From: Lathyrus oleraceus
Taxonomy: Eukaryota; Streptophyta; Magnoliopsida; Fabales; Fabaceae
NCBI RefSeq assembly: GCF_024323335.1
Contig: NC_066584.1
Coordinates: 238,433,494 to 238,497,493, forward strand
DNA length: 64,000 bases
Direction of reading: 5' to 3'
Positions 24,063 through 35,021 of this stretch are shown here, in pieces. The notes under the pieces are model-generated. The model was not told where the DNA came from. It worked only from the letters and a program-made list of their open reading frames with translations, and ran no database searches. The position numbers were made by a program, and so were the translations under genes. Position 1 is the first letter of the stretch. Each line of letters opens with the position of its first letter.

Positions 24063-24885
24063 AACTCCCCCTTTGGCAAATTTTGGCTAAAACATATATC
24101 AGTCCATTTTGTTCACAAGAAAAACACATCAGCAGTTAAACAACATAACAACAGTTTAAGCAACAACAGAAGTAAACAGAGTTACTAGCTATAATAGAAA
24201 CTAGTAAAACACACAAACACATGGGTACTTCTTCTCCCCCTAAGTTTGTACAACACAAACATCTTCTTCAGCAATAACAACACCTGTAATAACAGCACCT
24301 GTAACAATCAGAATATCCTTCTGACATCTCCTTCAACATCTGTAACATTCAGAATCACATTCTGACATCTCCTCCAACATCAGTTGTGCAACACAGAATA
24401 TGCACAGAACATCAGACATCTCCTTTAACATCACAAAACAGAACATCATTATGTCCCACATCAGATATCTCCTCCAACATCAGCTGTTCACCTGTTTAGC
24501 CTAGCTAGCTCCAACAACATTGCAGATCTCCATAATCCACACATTTAACTGCAGCTCTCCACATAATCACTTCTCCCCCTTTTTAGTCAAAATAGACCAA
24601 AGGTGACCAATTAGACAAAATAAATGTCAATTAGCCTAGTAGAGAATGTCAAAACAGATGTTATAACATAAAAAATGTTAAAACATAAATGTTAGGAGAT
24701 ACAAGCCATAATTATACACAACTGCAATAGCTGAGATAATTAGAAATCCATGGAACTCATAAAGAGCCCAAATATTACATCAAGGCATCAATAGGGACTG
24801 CCACAAATTACAAACATTCCAACAGAAAAAACAACAAAAGATCCAGCATCCAAAACAGTCTTCATAACAGGGGAACCATTACCAC
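24063..24885 (-). other. Sirevirus-type 3' UTR with repeated polypurine tracts
   Basis: The polypurine tract next to the LTR is minus CCAAAGGGGGAGTT (24063-24077). Similar tracts, minus AGGGGGAGAAG, recur near 24231 and 24571. Multiple polypurine tracts are a described trait of Sireviruses. Between them lies a low-complexity stretch (24290-24480) with repeated ACATCTCCTYCAACATC. No ORF. Confidence 0.7.
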
Positions 24886-26603
24886 TCAGTTTGAGGAAGT
24901 ATCATCATCTTCACCTTCAGAATCCGAACTGCCACTAGATTGAGAATTGGACCTCTCACTTGAGGTATTGGCATCTGACTCCTTGGTTTCACCAACCTTA
25001 ACCATCTCTTCCTTCTCTAAACTACTAATGAGAACCTCTAAAGCCTCTTTCCTTGCCTTGGCAACCCTAATACCAGTATCTAGCTCCTTACAAGTTTCCT
25101 TCAATTGAGCAATCAAGCCATCTTGAGAGGCTGGCTCCTTCCTTGCAGATGTCATGACAACATCATTGACATGGCTCCCTTCAAATAACTTGTAGTGAAT
25201 GGACAGTGGAGGCTTCCTTCTGCTGGGAATATCACTTGTGTTGAGAATGCCTGGTTGCTGGCTTAAGATAATTCTACAAATGATAGATGGAAAGGCAATA
25301 GGAAGCTTTATTGCATTAGTGGAGGCATGTCTAACAATTTGTTCAAACATAAACCTTCCAAAATCAAAGTTTAGCCTGGTTCCAATAGCATAGATGATTC
25401 TTCCAAGACCATTAGAGATGGTTGAGATATGGTTTGTTGGCACCCAGTTGGCTGAACCAATCTTGTGCAAGATGGCATATTTAATAGTTAACTTTCCAGC
25501 TGAAAGATGCTTCTTACTAGGCCATTCCTTGACTTGGCCAGCAGTAATAGTCCTACAGACTTCATTGTCTGTAGCCTCTAACTCCACACCTCCTTCAGTT
25601 CCTCTCCCTAGGAACTTATTGATTATGGTTGGGGAGAACTTACATATCTACCTCTCACAAAGACCTTGCAGAATTCCTTGCTACTCTTTTCAGAAATATC
25701 CTCTGGGATATTCACAACAAACTCTTTCACTAACCCTTCAAAGCATTGGGGCAAAGCAACAACAGTTTTCATCAGTCCAACAGTCTTAATCAATTCCATA
25801 ACTTCCTTCACCTCCACAGCCTCCTTCCCTAGCTCCCTCTCAACAGCAACTCTCCTTTGAATAACAAACTTCCACTTGGCAGCACCATCTTCCAGATGGA
25901 AAGAGATGTTGTCTAAGTGCACAAGTGCAACTTTGGCTGGAGACTTTTTAACAGTCTTCCTTTTAGCAGGAGAGATGTCTGGGACATCGTCTTCGACATC
26001 ATCTTCAGAGTCAGAACTCTCTCTGACCTTCCTCTTCTTAACCTTTACTTTACTCCATGATTTGGATGGTCCTACACCAGCAACCTTTTTACCTTTTCTT
26101 GCTATCATCATTTCAGCCACAATCTTCCCTTTTCTGGTCTTCAATTTCCTTGCAACACTTGGTTTTACATGATGAACCAAGGTGTCATCTTCTTCTTCTG
26201 AACTCTCTTCTTCCAGATTAATAACATTCTCAGCAGTCTCATGGGAAACATCTACTGGTTTCTTACTAGGCAAGGTTTTACCTAGAGAGCATAGTCTCTC
26301 AGCAGCCATGTTTTTCTCTTATCTAGATGAATCATCATCTTTCTCAGTTTGGGGTTCCACCTCAGGTGAGGGGTCCCTTCTAGACAGAGGGGTAGAAACA
26401 CCCTTGACTGCATGCCCTTCGTTTAGAATCCTAGTTACTAGGTTCCTAATGGCACGATCTGTAAAGTGCTTGTCATCCTTATGAGGAGGTTTATCAGGAA
26501 TGTTACCTTGATTACTTCCAACCGTGGAAGAAGGGCCAGGGACGTCGCCTGGAATAACAGAGAGGGGAATAACCTCCAAAATATCTTCATCCAGAAACTC
26601 CAT
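24886..26603 (-). pseudogene. Sirevirus extra ORF downstream of pol (env-like / plant transposon protein domain), broken
   Basis: A frame of about 330 codons from 26603 to 25623 has one stop (just below 26319). The next part is in another frame (25587-24886). N-terminal half: acidic and Lys/Ser-rich, low-complexity, with EEESSEEEDD and basic clusters. C-terminal half: EWPSKKHLSAGKLTIKYAIL, GSANWVPTNHIST, FMFEQIVRHA and PIAFPSIICRIIL, which I recognise as the putative plant transposon protein domain often encoded by such elements. It ends in a coiled-coil-like and acidic Ser-rich tail. Function is unknown. Such ORFs are sometimes called env-like, but I see no clear signal peptide or membrane anchor. 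The stretch 26604-26871 between this ORF and pol holds nothing recognisable. Confidence 0.65.
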
Positions 26604-26871
26604 GGAGGGAGTCCTTCCTTTTTGAGTGGGTTTTGATCCTGAGGATGAGGGATGTTATGACATTTTGTTGAACTTTTGATAAAAATCTTTTTGCCCTAGC
26701 AAAGGTTGTCTGAGAAGTTGGATGAAGATGGAAATGGTTGTGTTGAGGTAGCGTGTGGAAATGGCATAGATACTAGTTCCAATACTAGGTAATGATTTAT
26801 CATAAATGTGGCACTTTTCTTTTAAGTGGGCAGACAATATTTTTATTACCTTTTCCACTCCACTTTAATTG

Positions 26872-29800
26872 CTATAACTTCTCGGGAATACAAATCCCTA
26901 ATTTCCCTCTTAAACATTCAAACTGATTAGCATCCAAAACCCTTGCAAATTTGTCAGCTAATTGCATTTCACGCTTTAGTGCTATGATTTTGTCTTCCAC
27001 AAATTCTCTAATGAAGTGATGACAAAAATCAATGTGCTTAGTCCAGCTGTGCTGAATAGGATTTTTGGACATAGTTGTGGCACTCAGGTTGTCATAGTAC
27101 AATGTCATGACATCGTGTGTGACATTGTATTCAGTCAACATTAGTTTCAACCAACCCTGTTGAGAACAGCTACTTCCAGCTGCTATATATTCAGCTTGAT
27201 ATATAGCACAAACACCATTTTCATCTTTCAAATGTGTAGGAGCAGGTGTCTTTTTATGATCTACATTCTCCATGCCAACCTTCTTAACATTGTGCTTGGC
27301 ACATTTGCTTTGAGATAGAAGAATAGACCCTTCTATCTGTTTGACTTGTAGCCCAAGTCCAACCAAGCTCTTTCCAACTTCAGACTGCATTTGACTAGCA
27401 ACATGTTCTACCATCTGATCTATCCTCCTATCAAACCCAATATTATCTACATCTATTTGAGCCACCATGAGCTTTTATCCTGGAGGTTTCAGACAGAAAT
27501 CTTTGAAGATTTCAACCACATCAGATTTGTTTTTGGTCCAGATGTATCTGGAGAAGTTGTCCACCACTGCATACTTCTTTCTACCAAGGCTTTCCACCTG
27601 CATGGATCCCATCAAATCCATATGGAGGAGTTTCAAACCTTTGGAAGTGATGTCATGTTTGAGTTTCTAGTGTGACATCCTTGTCTGACATTTCCCACAG
27701 ACTTTTCTTTCATCAATCTTCAATTTGGGAGTTCCTCTAATAGCTTCAACTGATATAATCATCTTCATACCTTTAAGATGCAGATGGCTCAATCTTTGAT
27801 GCCATGTCTTCACTCCTTCTTCTTTGACTAAGGTACCCTTTGAAGAGTAACCAATTTGAGAACTCCACATGTAACAGTTGTCTTTGGTCCTGACTCCTTT
27901 CATGATCACTTCACTTTCTTTGTTAGTAATCAGACATTCAGTTTTTGTGAAGTTAACATTCAGACCTTGGTCACACAGTTGACTGATGCTTATTAGATTA
28001 GTAGTCAATCCCTTGACAAGTAGGACATTGTCAAGGTCAGGAACTCCAGGGCAATCAAGCTTACCGATCCCCTTGATTTCACCTTTTGCTCCATCACCAA
28101 AGGTTACATAACTTGTGGCATGAGGATGAAGGCCAGTTAGCAGGTTTTTGTTTCCAGTCATGTGTCTGGAGCTCCCACTATCAAAATACCAATCTTCTTT
28201 GGCTGAAACTCTGAAGGAAGTGTGAGCTATTAGACTTGTAACATTAGTCTTGGGAACCCATTGCTTTTTGTTGATTGGCCTGTGATGTTTGGATCTAGGC
28301 TGATAGTGAGTCTGATAATGAATAGGGCTAGGATAACCATACAACTTATAGCAGAAGGGCTTCAGGTGACCAAATTTTCCACAGTAATGGCATCTCCATC
28401 TTTTCCCTTTCTGCTGTCTTCCCATCTGATGTTGTGACATCTCAGGTTTGCTTTTAATATGGCTGTACTTAGGTTTGGATTTAGGTTTGCCACCAATGTA
28501 ACTGTACTCAGGCTTTGATTCATTAAACCCAATATCAGATTTGTCTCCTGTTATTTGTCCAGTCTGGAGAATCTTGTCTAAGGAGTCAGATCCATTATTT
28601 AACATTCTTACATACTTGGTCATCTCTTCCAGTTTAGAATTCAAGAACACAACTTCAGTTTTTAACTTGGAGATGGTTTCCACATGTTTTGCCTTCTCAT
28701 TCTCCAGCTGTACTATCACTTTCTTCTGGCTTTCAACTTGTTGACTTTCATCTAGCTTGGCATTCAGAGCCTATGCTTCTGTTTTTAATTTGGAGATGGT
28801 TTCCAAGTCTTCTACCTTCTCATTCTCAAGTTGAGTTATTACCTTCTTCTGGCTTTCAACTTGTTTACACACCTCTGCACTTTTGTGACACAACTTTCTG
28901 TAGGTAGTGGCCAACTCTTCAAAGGTTACTTCATCATCACTTAAGTCTTCATCAGAACCCCATCTTCCAGTCAAGGTAGTCACCTGATTTGCAGACTCTT
29001 CTGTTCCACTCTCATTAGACCAAGTGACAGCACGACTCATCTTCTATTTCTTGAGGTAGGTTCCACATTCAGTTCTAATGTGTCCATACTTATCATATTC
29101 ATGTCACTGTACTCCTTTTCCTTCTTTGGCCTTATCATCTGACCTTGTTCTTCTTCCAGCATTGTTGGATTTACTAATGTCATATGAGATGTCCTTGACA
29201 TTAGCCTTAGATCTTACATCCATCTTTTTCAACAGTCTGTTGAACTGTTTTCCCAGCATTGCTACATCATTTGCCAGAGCTTCATCAACATCCTGACCAT
29301 TTTCCTCCTCTATGTTTGACATGAAGGCTATGCTTTTGGTTTTCTTTTTAGATCCATCACACATTCCCATCTCAAATGTTTGGAGGGAACCAATTAGCTC
29401 ATCAACTCTCATATTGGAGATGTCTTGAGACTCTTCTATGGCTGTCACCTTCATAGCAAATCTCTTAGGGAGTGACCTGAGTATTTTTCTTACTAATTTT
29501 TCATCTGATATATTCTCTCCCAGGGCTCCTGAGGCATTAGAAATTTCAAGGATACTCATATGAAATTCATGAATGTTTTCATCTTCTTTCATCCTTAAAA
29601 TTTCAAACTTGGTGGTGAGCAGCTGTAGTCTAGACATCTTCACCCTAGAGGTGCCTTCATGAGTGGTTTTGAGAATCTCCCAAGCATCTTTATCCACCTC
29701 ACAGTTGTTTACCAATTTGAAGATATTCTTGTCTACTCCATTGAATATGGCATTCAATGCTTTAGAATTTCCAAGGGCTAGATCATCCTCCTCCTTGGAC

Positions 29801-29997
29801 CATTGTTCTTCAGGCTTCTTATCAGTTGTGGCTTCTCCTTCCTTAGTAATTACTGGATGTTCCAAGCCTATTAACACAACCTTCCAAGCCTTATTATCAA
29901 GATATTTTAGGAAAGCTACCATTCGAGGTTTCCAATAGTCATAGTTAGATCCATCCAAAATTGGTGGCCTGTGAACAGATCCTCCATCTCTCTCCAT
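26872..29997 (-). pseudogene. Sirevirus-type gag-pol, several stops and large in-frame deletions
   Basis: All recognisable parts share one frame. Gag (29997-29104): YDYWKPRMVAFLKYLD and the copia gag fold. A first zinc knuckle at about 29100 is lost: one Cys codon is a stop and the next Cys is Tyr. A coiled-coil region follows (29040-28620). A second zinc knuckle, CHYCGKFGHLKPFC (near 28380), is intact. The protease has WYFDSGSSRHMTG, with the DSG at 28174-28182. The GAG-pre-integrase zinc region has WHQRLSHLHLKG and CGKCQ. Only the start of the integrase core remains (HMDLMGSM, VVDNFSRY). RT is reduced to a short piece in which the expected YVDD is DVDN (near 27450). RNase H keeps only its end (QAEYIAAGSSCSQ, HSWTKHIDF). 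Stops are near 29104, 29041, 28771, 27667 and 27475. Defective. Confidence 0.85.
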
Positions 29998-30050
29998 AGT
30001 ACCAGAAAGTATTGTCCCTAGATCTCACCCAGAACCAGAGCAGGATGCCT

Positions 30051-30062
30051 GCTTTGATACCA
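30051..30062 (-). other. Sirevirus-type primer binding site (initiator tRNA-Met type)
   Basis: Minus strand TGGTATCAAAGC, one base away from the standard TGGTATCAGAGC. It lies two bases inside the LTR end at 30065. Confidence 0.8.
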
Positions 30063-30064
30063 AT

Positions 30065-30107
30065 TGAGATTTTGGTATCATATATGAGATGTCGAAGGTA
30101 ATGTCAC
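30065..30107 (-). repeat. Sirevirus-type 5' LTR, piece 1 (inner end)
   Basis: Matches 23025-23067 of the 3' LTR almost base for base (TGGTATCATATATGAG shared). It ends with gtcac, which is repeated after Ogre-C at 50177-50181, showing that Ogre-C inserted here. Confidence 0.95.
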
Positions 30108-33100
30108 TGTAATACCCCAAAATTTACCCTTCATTTTTCCTGGAAGCATGGGATTATGTTTTACACTTCATTAGCATCATATTAGGTCATACTCATTGCA
30201 TACTGCATTAGTGACATGGAGATCAGGTTTTGATCGATCACTCCTTAACAGAAGGAGCCCACACAAAGCAAGATTGAGAATTGGACTTCATTTTCTAAGT
30301 ATACAAGTCTCAAGGGTCTCAGGGGGGTCCAAGTATCTTATTATGGTCCTCAGTTCATCAGTGAAGGATTCAAAGCTATCAGAGTATTCATCTGGATTTA
30401 ATCAGAAATTAGGGTTTCATGGCTACCTGCAACAGGCAATGTTTGGTTGGAAGTAGAGGAGCTCATACATGTCATGATTAGAGAGGCATCTTGGCCTAGG
30501 AAGATTCACAATTATCTCAGAAAGATCCATTGGCAATCATTGCAATCAGTTCCTGATCATTTTGCCCTAAAACTAGGGTTTGGTGTAAAATCAGTTTATA
30601 TCTGATTCTTTCGGTGAAACTCTTTTCCATGGCCCTCCATATGTCCACAAGGGTCTACATACAAAAAACCAACTATTTATTTGAGCTAGAAGTGCTTCTA
30701 TTGATAAATGGAATCGGGAATCAGACAGTTTGGGAAAAGTCAACTATGGGGCCAGAAAAGTCAACTCTTGACATTTTGAGAGCGGAATCTCAAAATCCAT
30801 GCCTAGGGGATCCTACATGTAAAATTTAATCAAGGTTGGATCATGGATTCATCATTTAATCAGGAATTGGAAAAGTTACTTAATTTGGAAATGCTTGACT
30901 TTCCATTTAGGGCAAGTTTTCATGATCGTTGCACTCACTTTAAGCTCATTTTGCATCAAGATAAAAGCTCCATTTGAAACCTTCTCCAACATGAACGTTG
31001 TTCGTCTTGTTCCAATATTTCTAGAGATATAAAGTTTGCTCCATTTGGATTAGAATTGAGAAAGTTATGCTTAGTCAAAGTGAGACATTTTTTTTAGGAC
31101 ACTTAGAAAAATTTCTAAGTCCAAAATCTTCAAAATTTGTCAAGACTTCTTGGCCAGTTTTCTTGCACTTCAAGGAATTATTTGAAAATACTTTCTTCAC
31201 AACAATTGTACCTTGCCATGTCCTCTTTCACATCCTTTTAGAATCATCTCATTTGGATCCATGGTTTGAGAGATACATTCATTTAAAGTGGGCACCATGA
31301 CTTGAGAACACCTAATCCAGATTTTCTAAGCATGCTGCACAAACCAGTCACGTTTTTTTTATCTCTTTTCGCCATGCATTGGACATCCATTCACTTAAGT
31401 TTGGCCCAAAATAAAAACATTTTACACCTCACTTCACACTTTTATTCTTATGGATAAATCACTTATTAAAAAGCCCATGAGAACACCTAATCCTCCCTAT
31501 TTAAGAAGTTGAAACCCTAACCCTGAAGGAGCATTGGAATTTCGTGGCAAGGAGGCAAATCTTTATCACATATCAGATTCCATTCCACTTCTATTTTCCA
31601 TTAGGTAATCATCTCTTCCATGGTCATGTTTTGATATATCTACGCTTGCTTACCATGTTCATCACCATTAATCCTTCCATTTTCATATTTCTTTTTCTTA
31701 TTTAAAATATTTTCTTCATCCACAAAATTACCCAAAAATATTTTTCACTTTTCTTAACGTTTTATTTAATTTTATATAATTTTTATTTTCGTTTTTTTTT
31801 TAATATTAATATTTTATTTTAATTATTTATTCTAAATGGTCTATTTTAACACACTTTTTTTATTGATTTTATTTTTATGACTTAAAATTATTGTTAGCAT
31901 TTGATTTTTGGGATGAAGGTTGAGCACTGTCTCATGGTCAACCTGACCTTTTCTTGGAATTTTATTTCACATTTTCAATTTATTTTGGATTTATTTTTGA
32001 CCTAGTTTGGTTGGTTGACTTTTAATTTGACTTCTATTTTATTTTAATTGATTCACGTACCAATTTTCAATATTTTTAAAATCTTTTTGGGGGATGATAA
32101 TTTCCTGACCCCACTTTATTTAGTTTAATTTTTCTTAATTTTCTTGATTAATTTACTATTTATTATTGATTTATTTCTAACCTAGTCTTATTAATTGACT
32201 TTTGGTTTGACCTATATTTTGTTTTAATTAGTTCACGTGCCAATTTTCATTATTTTAAAAATCTTTTGGGGGGATGATGATGTCCTGACCCTACCTTACT
32301 TAGTTTAATTTTTCATAATTTTCTTGATTAATATTTATTTGTTATTTTTTAAGTTGACTTGAATTTTCAGTCGACTTCTTTATGATCGATGTTTGACTTT
32401 GGGATTGCTTATGGCAATTGAAGTGATATTTTGATCCTCCCTTGTTCATCTCATATGTCATGTATTAGAGGCCTTTTACCTTGATTTTATTTGGTCCTTA
32501 CCTCATTTCCTGATTAAATTATTCAGTGGACCCTTCGTGTGCATATTTTCATCTGTTTGATTCATCTGTTATCTTTTATACTTGTTTCTCTCATTCATGC
32601 TTTCTATTGCTTGATTATTTAACATGTTCATACTCCCATGCATTGTTTAAATGCTCCATAATTTGATTCTCTGGTTTGATTATATATTGTTTATTTATCC
32701 GATCTGATTGATAACTGTTGCCTACTTGTATGATGTAGGAGGCATATATTCTTATTGTTTGTTTGCCATGAACAATCCTCATTCATAACAAATGTACCCC
32801 TCTCCCATAAAGTGTATAATATTTATTTCTTTATTTCTTTAATCACGTGTTAATACAAGAATTAAAACGAACATCCGATAACCATTTCCAAATAAGATCA
32901 AAAGCTCGATCCAATGTCGAGTAATCATTTTCAAAACTTAATAGAACCAGCACTCATTTATCCATCCTCTTGTAAGTCGATTGCCTCAGGCATCGCCATC
33001 TACCTGTAAGTCGATTGCCTCCGACATCGCCATCTACCCTTATTCGTAACTCCTTTCCGCGCTCCATCCGTCGAGTCTTGTTCCGTTTAGGTAGCACCCA

Positions 33101-34131
33101 TTAGGTAGAACCCTTTGTATGATAACATAGGTAGAATTCCCCTATTCCTTGCATCCTAACATTAGGTAGATGTTCCCCTTTGTAAATCCTAAAACATAGG
33201 TCCATATTGCATGACAACTTTAGAGCAGAGCTTCCCCACTTTTAGACCTTCCGTGCATCTCCGATCTTGTGGCATGTCAGTCCGTTCTATTGCAAAGAGG
33301 TAACTGCCTAAGACTCGATTCAACGAGCTGCGACACCTACTGCTAGGACGTTGAACACACTGCTCACCCTCCTTTGACACAGCTGGTGTCCTCTTTTGTA
33401 AGTCCATGTTCAGATGGCAATCCTTAACCCCTAGTTAGCCGAACTACGACAACTTTGATTCTCATGTTCAGATGAGATACGTAGGCATGAGATGCGATGT
33501 CTTGCCGAGTTTGACTGACGACTAACAACTAATCCTTGCTTACTTTCGCCCTTGTTGCGATTCTTTTCTCTCGCCCTCGCTGCGATCGAGACCGTCCCTT
33601 TCCCTTGCCCTAGTTGCAATCGAGACCCTTGTTCCCGTAGTTAGTCGAACTACGTTTTGCTCTGATTCTCATTCCAGATGAGATACATAGGCATAAGACA
33701 CGACGTCTTACCGAGCACACTTATCTTTAACCCATAGGTAGCCGAGCTACAAAGACTCGGATTCTCATACTCAGATGAGATACGTAGGCAGTGGATGCGA
33801 CATCCTTGCGAGTTATTTTTCTTTTAACCTTCCTTTTAGTAAATAGTACTTTAGATATACCTACACCCTTTAGACTAGAACAACACTTATGAAAAGGGCT
33901 CCCTAGGAGTACCTAGGATGTTTTGGGTGCTTAAAACCTTCCCATTGCATAACCAACCCCCTTACCCAGATATCTGACATTTTTACTAGTTTTTGATTCG
34001 ATAAAACTTTTAGGTTTTTGTTCGCTTTCTAACCATTCCTTTGGATAAATAGAAGTGCGGTGGCGACTCGACTTGTATGGTTTACCTTGGATTTAGTCAA
34101 TATCTCTAATGGTAACGAATACCCCGCTACA
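30108..34131 (+). repeat. Ogre-C 5' LTR, 4.0 kb
   Basis: Begins TGTAATACCCC and ends AATACCCCGCTACA; TGTA/TACA ends. An AT-rich middle (31640-32420) is followed by a more GC-rich 3' part. That part holds three copies of a 72 nt hairpin module (33438-33812), the cassette with CCTAGGAGTACCTAGG and GGGTGCTTAAAACC near 33895-33960, and a primer-site-like TGGCGACTC at 34061-34069. A CTATTTAAG TATA-like site occurs near 31497. No coding capacity recognised. Confidence 0.95.
33438..33812 (+). repeat. Three 72 nt hairpin modules in Ogre-C 5' LTR
   Basis: Copies at 33438-33509, 33644-33715 and 33741-33812, each exactly 72 nt. Each has GAACTACG or a near match, TCTCAT-loop-ATGAGA, ATACGTAGGCA (ATACATAGGCA in copy 2), then a second inverted repeat around CGA, ending CGAG. 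The 3' LTR has the same three at 49483-49554, 49689-49760 and 49786-49857. Related copies occur in both solo LTRs and in Ogre-A. The regular length and the retained pairing suggest a functional RNA or DNA structure. Confidence 0.8.
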
Positions 34132-34137
34132 GAAAAG

Positions 34138-34155
34138 TGGCGACTCTGCTGGGGA
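34138..34155 (+). other. Ogre-C primer binding site, tRNA-Arg type
   Basis: TGGCGACTCTGCTGGGGA, six bases after the 5' LTR end. tRNA-Arg priming is characteristic of Ogre elements. This site is the reference for the anti-PBS repeats described in the 3' UTRs. Confidence 0.9.
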
Positions 34156-35021
34156 ATGTCATTTGCCTAGTGGGTTTTACCTACTTTTCATATTTGTTGT
34201 ATTGTATGGTATATTGCTTTGTGACATATTTTTGTGCAATTTGGGATTACAGTATTGTATGTAATGATTGAATTGTTTGAATATTAATTCCTTGTATGAT
34301 TGGTGATCTTCGTGAGATGAGTTCTATACCCGAACTCGAGTGCACTTAGGATAGGAGAATGGCATAGTCTTGTTGACTTGTGTGGAGTTATTCCTTAGCA
34401 AGTTGACTTGCAAGCCCATTCACTTGGTGGAGGTTATGTTGGGATCAATAATGTCACACGAGTAGTCATTGTTAGGCATTACTCTTTCCACTATATGCCT
34501 TAGAAGCCAAGGACCTTAGTTTACCACGCCCATCTTGGCCTATTTTTAGGACGTAGTGCGAAGATCATTCAAGTGTAAGCTTTGATACGATTGTTACGCG
34601 ATACTACACTCATAAGAGTCTCTCTTGAGAATATTTTTGGAATACGAGTAGTCGTTTATCCGATAATATCCGAAAGATGGGATGATGACTATGGGAACCT
34701 CTTGTAGAACATGATTGTCAAGTTTAACCATAGTACACTCCCTTTGGGTGGTTCTTAACCAAGACTACATGCTCGCGACTCGCAACAAACCCTTGATTCG
34801 TGGTTGATCCGTTCTTGTGTATCCTTAATATCAATTGAACTTGGGTGTTGATAAGGTGTAAACCATAATCCACCAAAATGGATGTTTGATATTAAGGATG
34901 ACTTGGTCCATCCCATGACCTTTGTGTGGTGTGATTTGCTTGATCCTTGAGTGTGATTGTTGCATCCATGCATTCATGCATTCATGCATTCATACACATA
35001 CATATCATCAAATTTTTAGAC
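34156..35021 (+). other. Ogre-C leader between PBS and ORF1
   Basis: About 870 bp without credible coding. It ends with a GCATTCAT microsatellite (three to four units, 34964-34993) just upstream of the ORF1 ATG at 35022. It presumably carries packaging or translation signals; none can be named. Confidence 0.6.
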
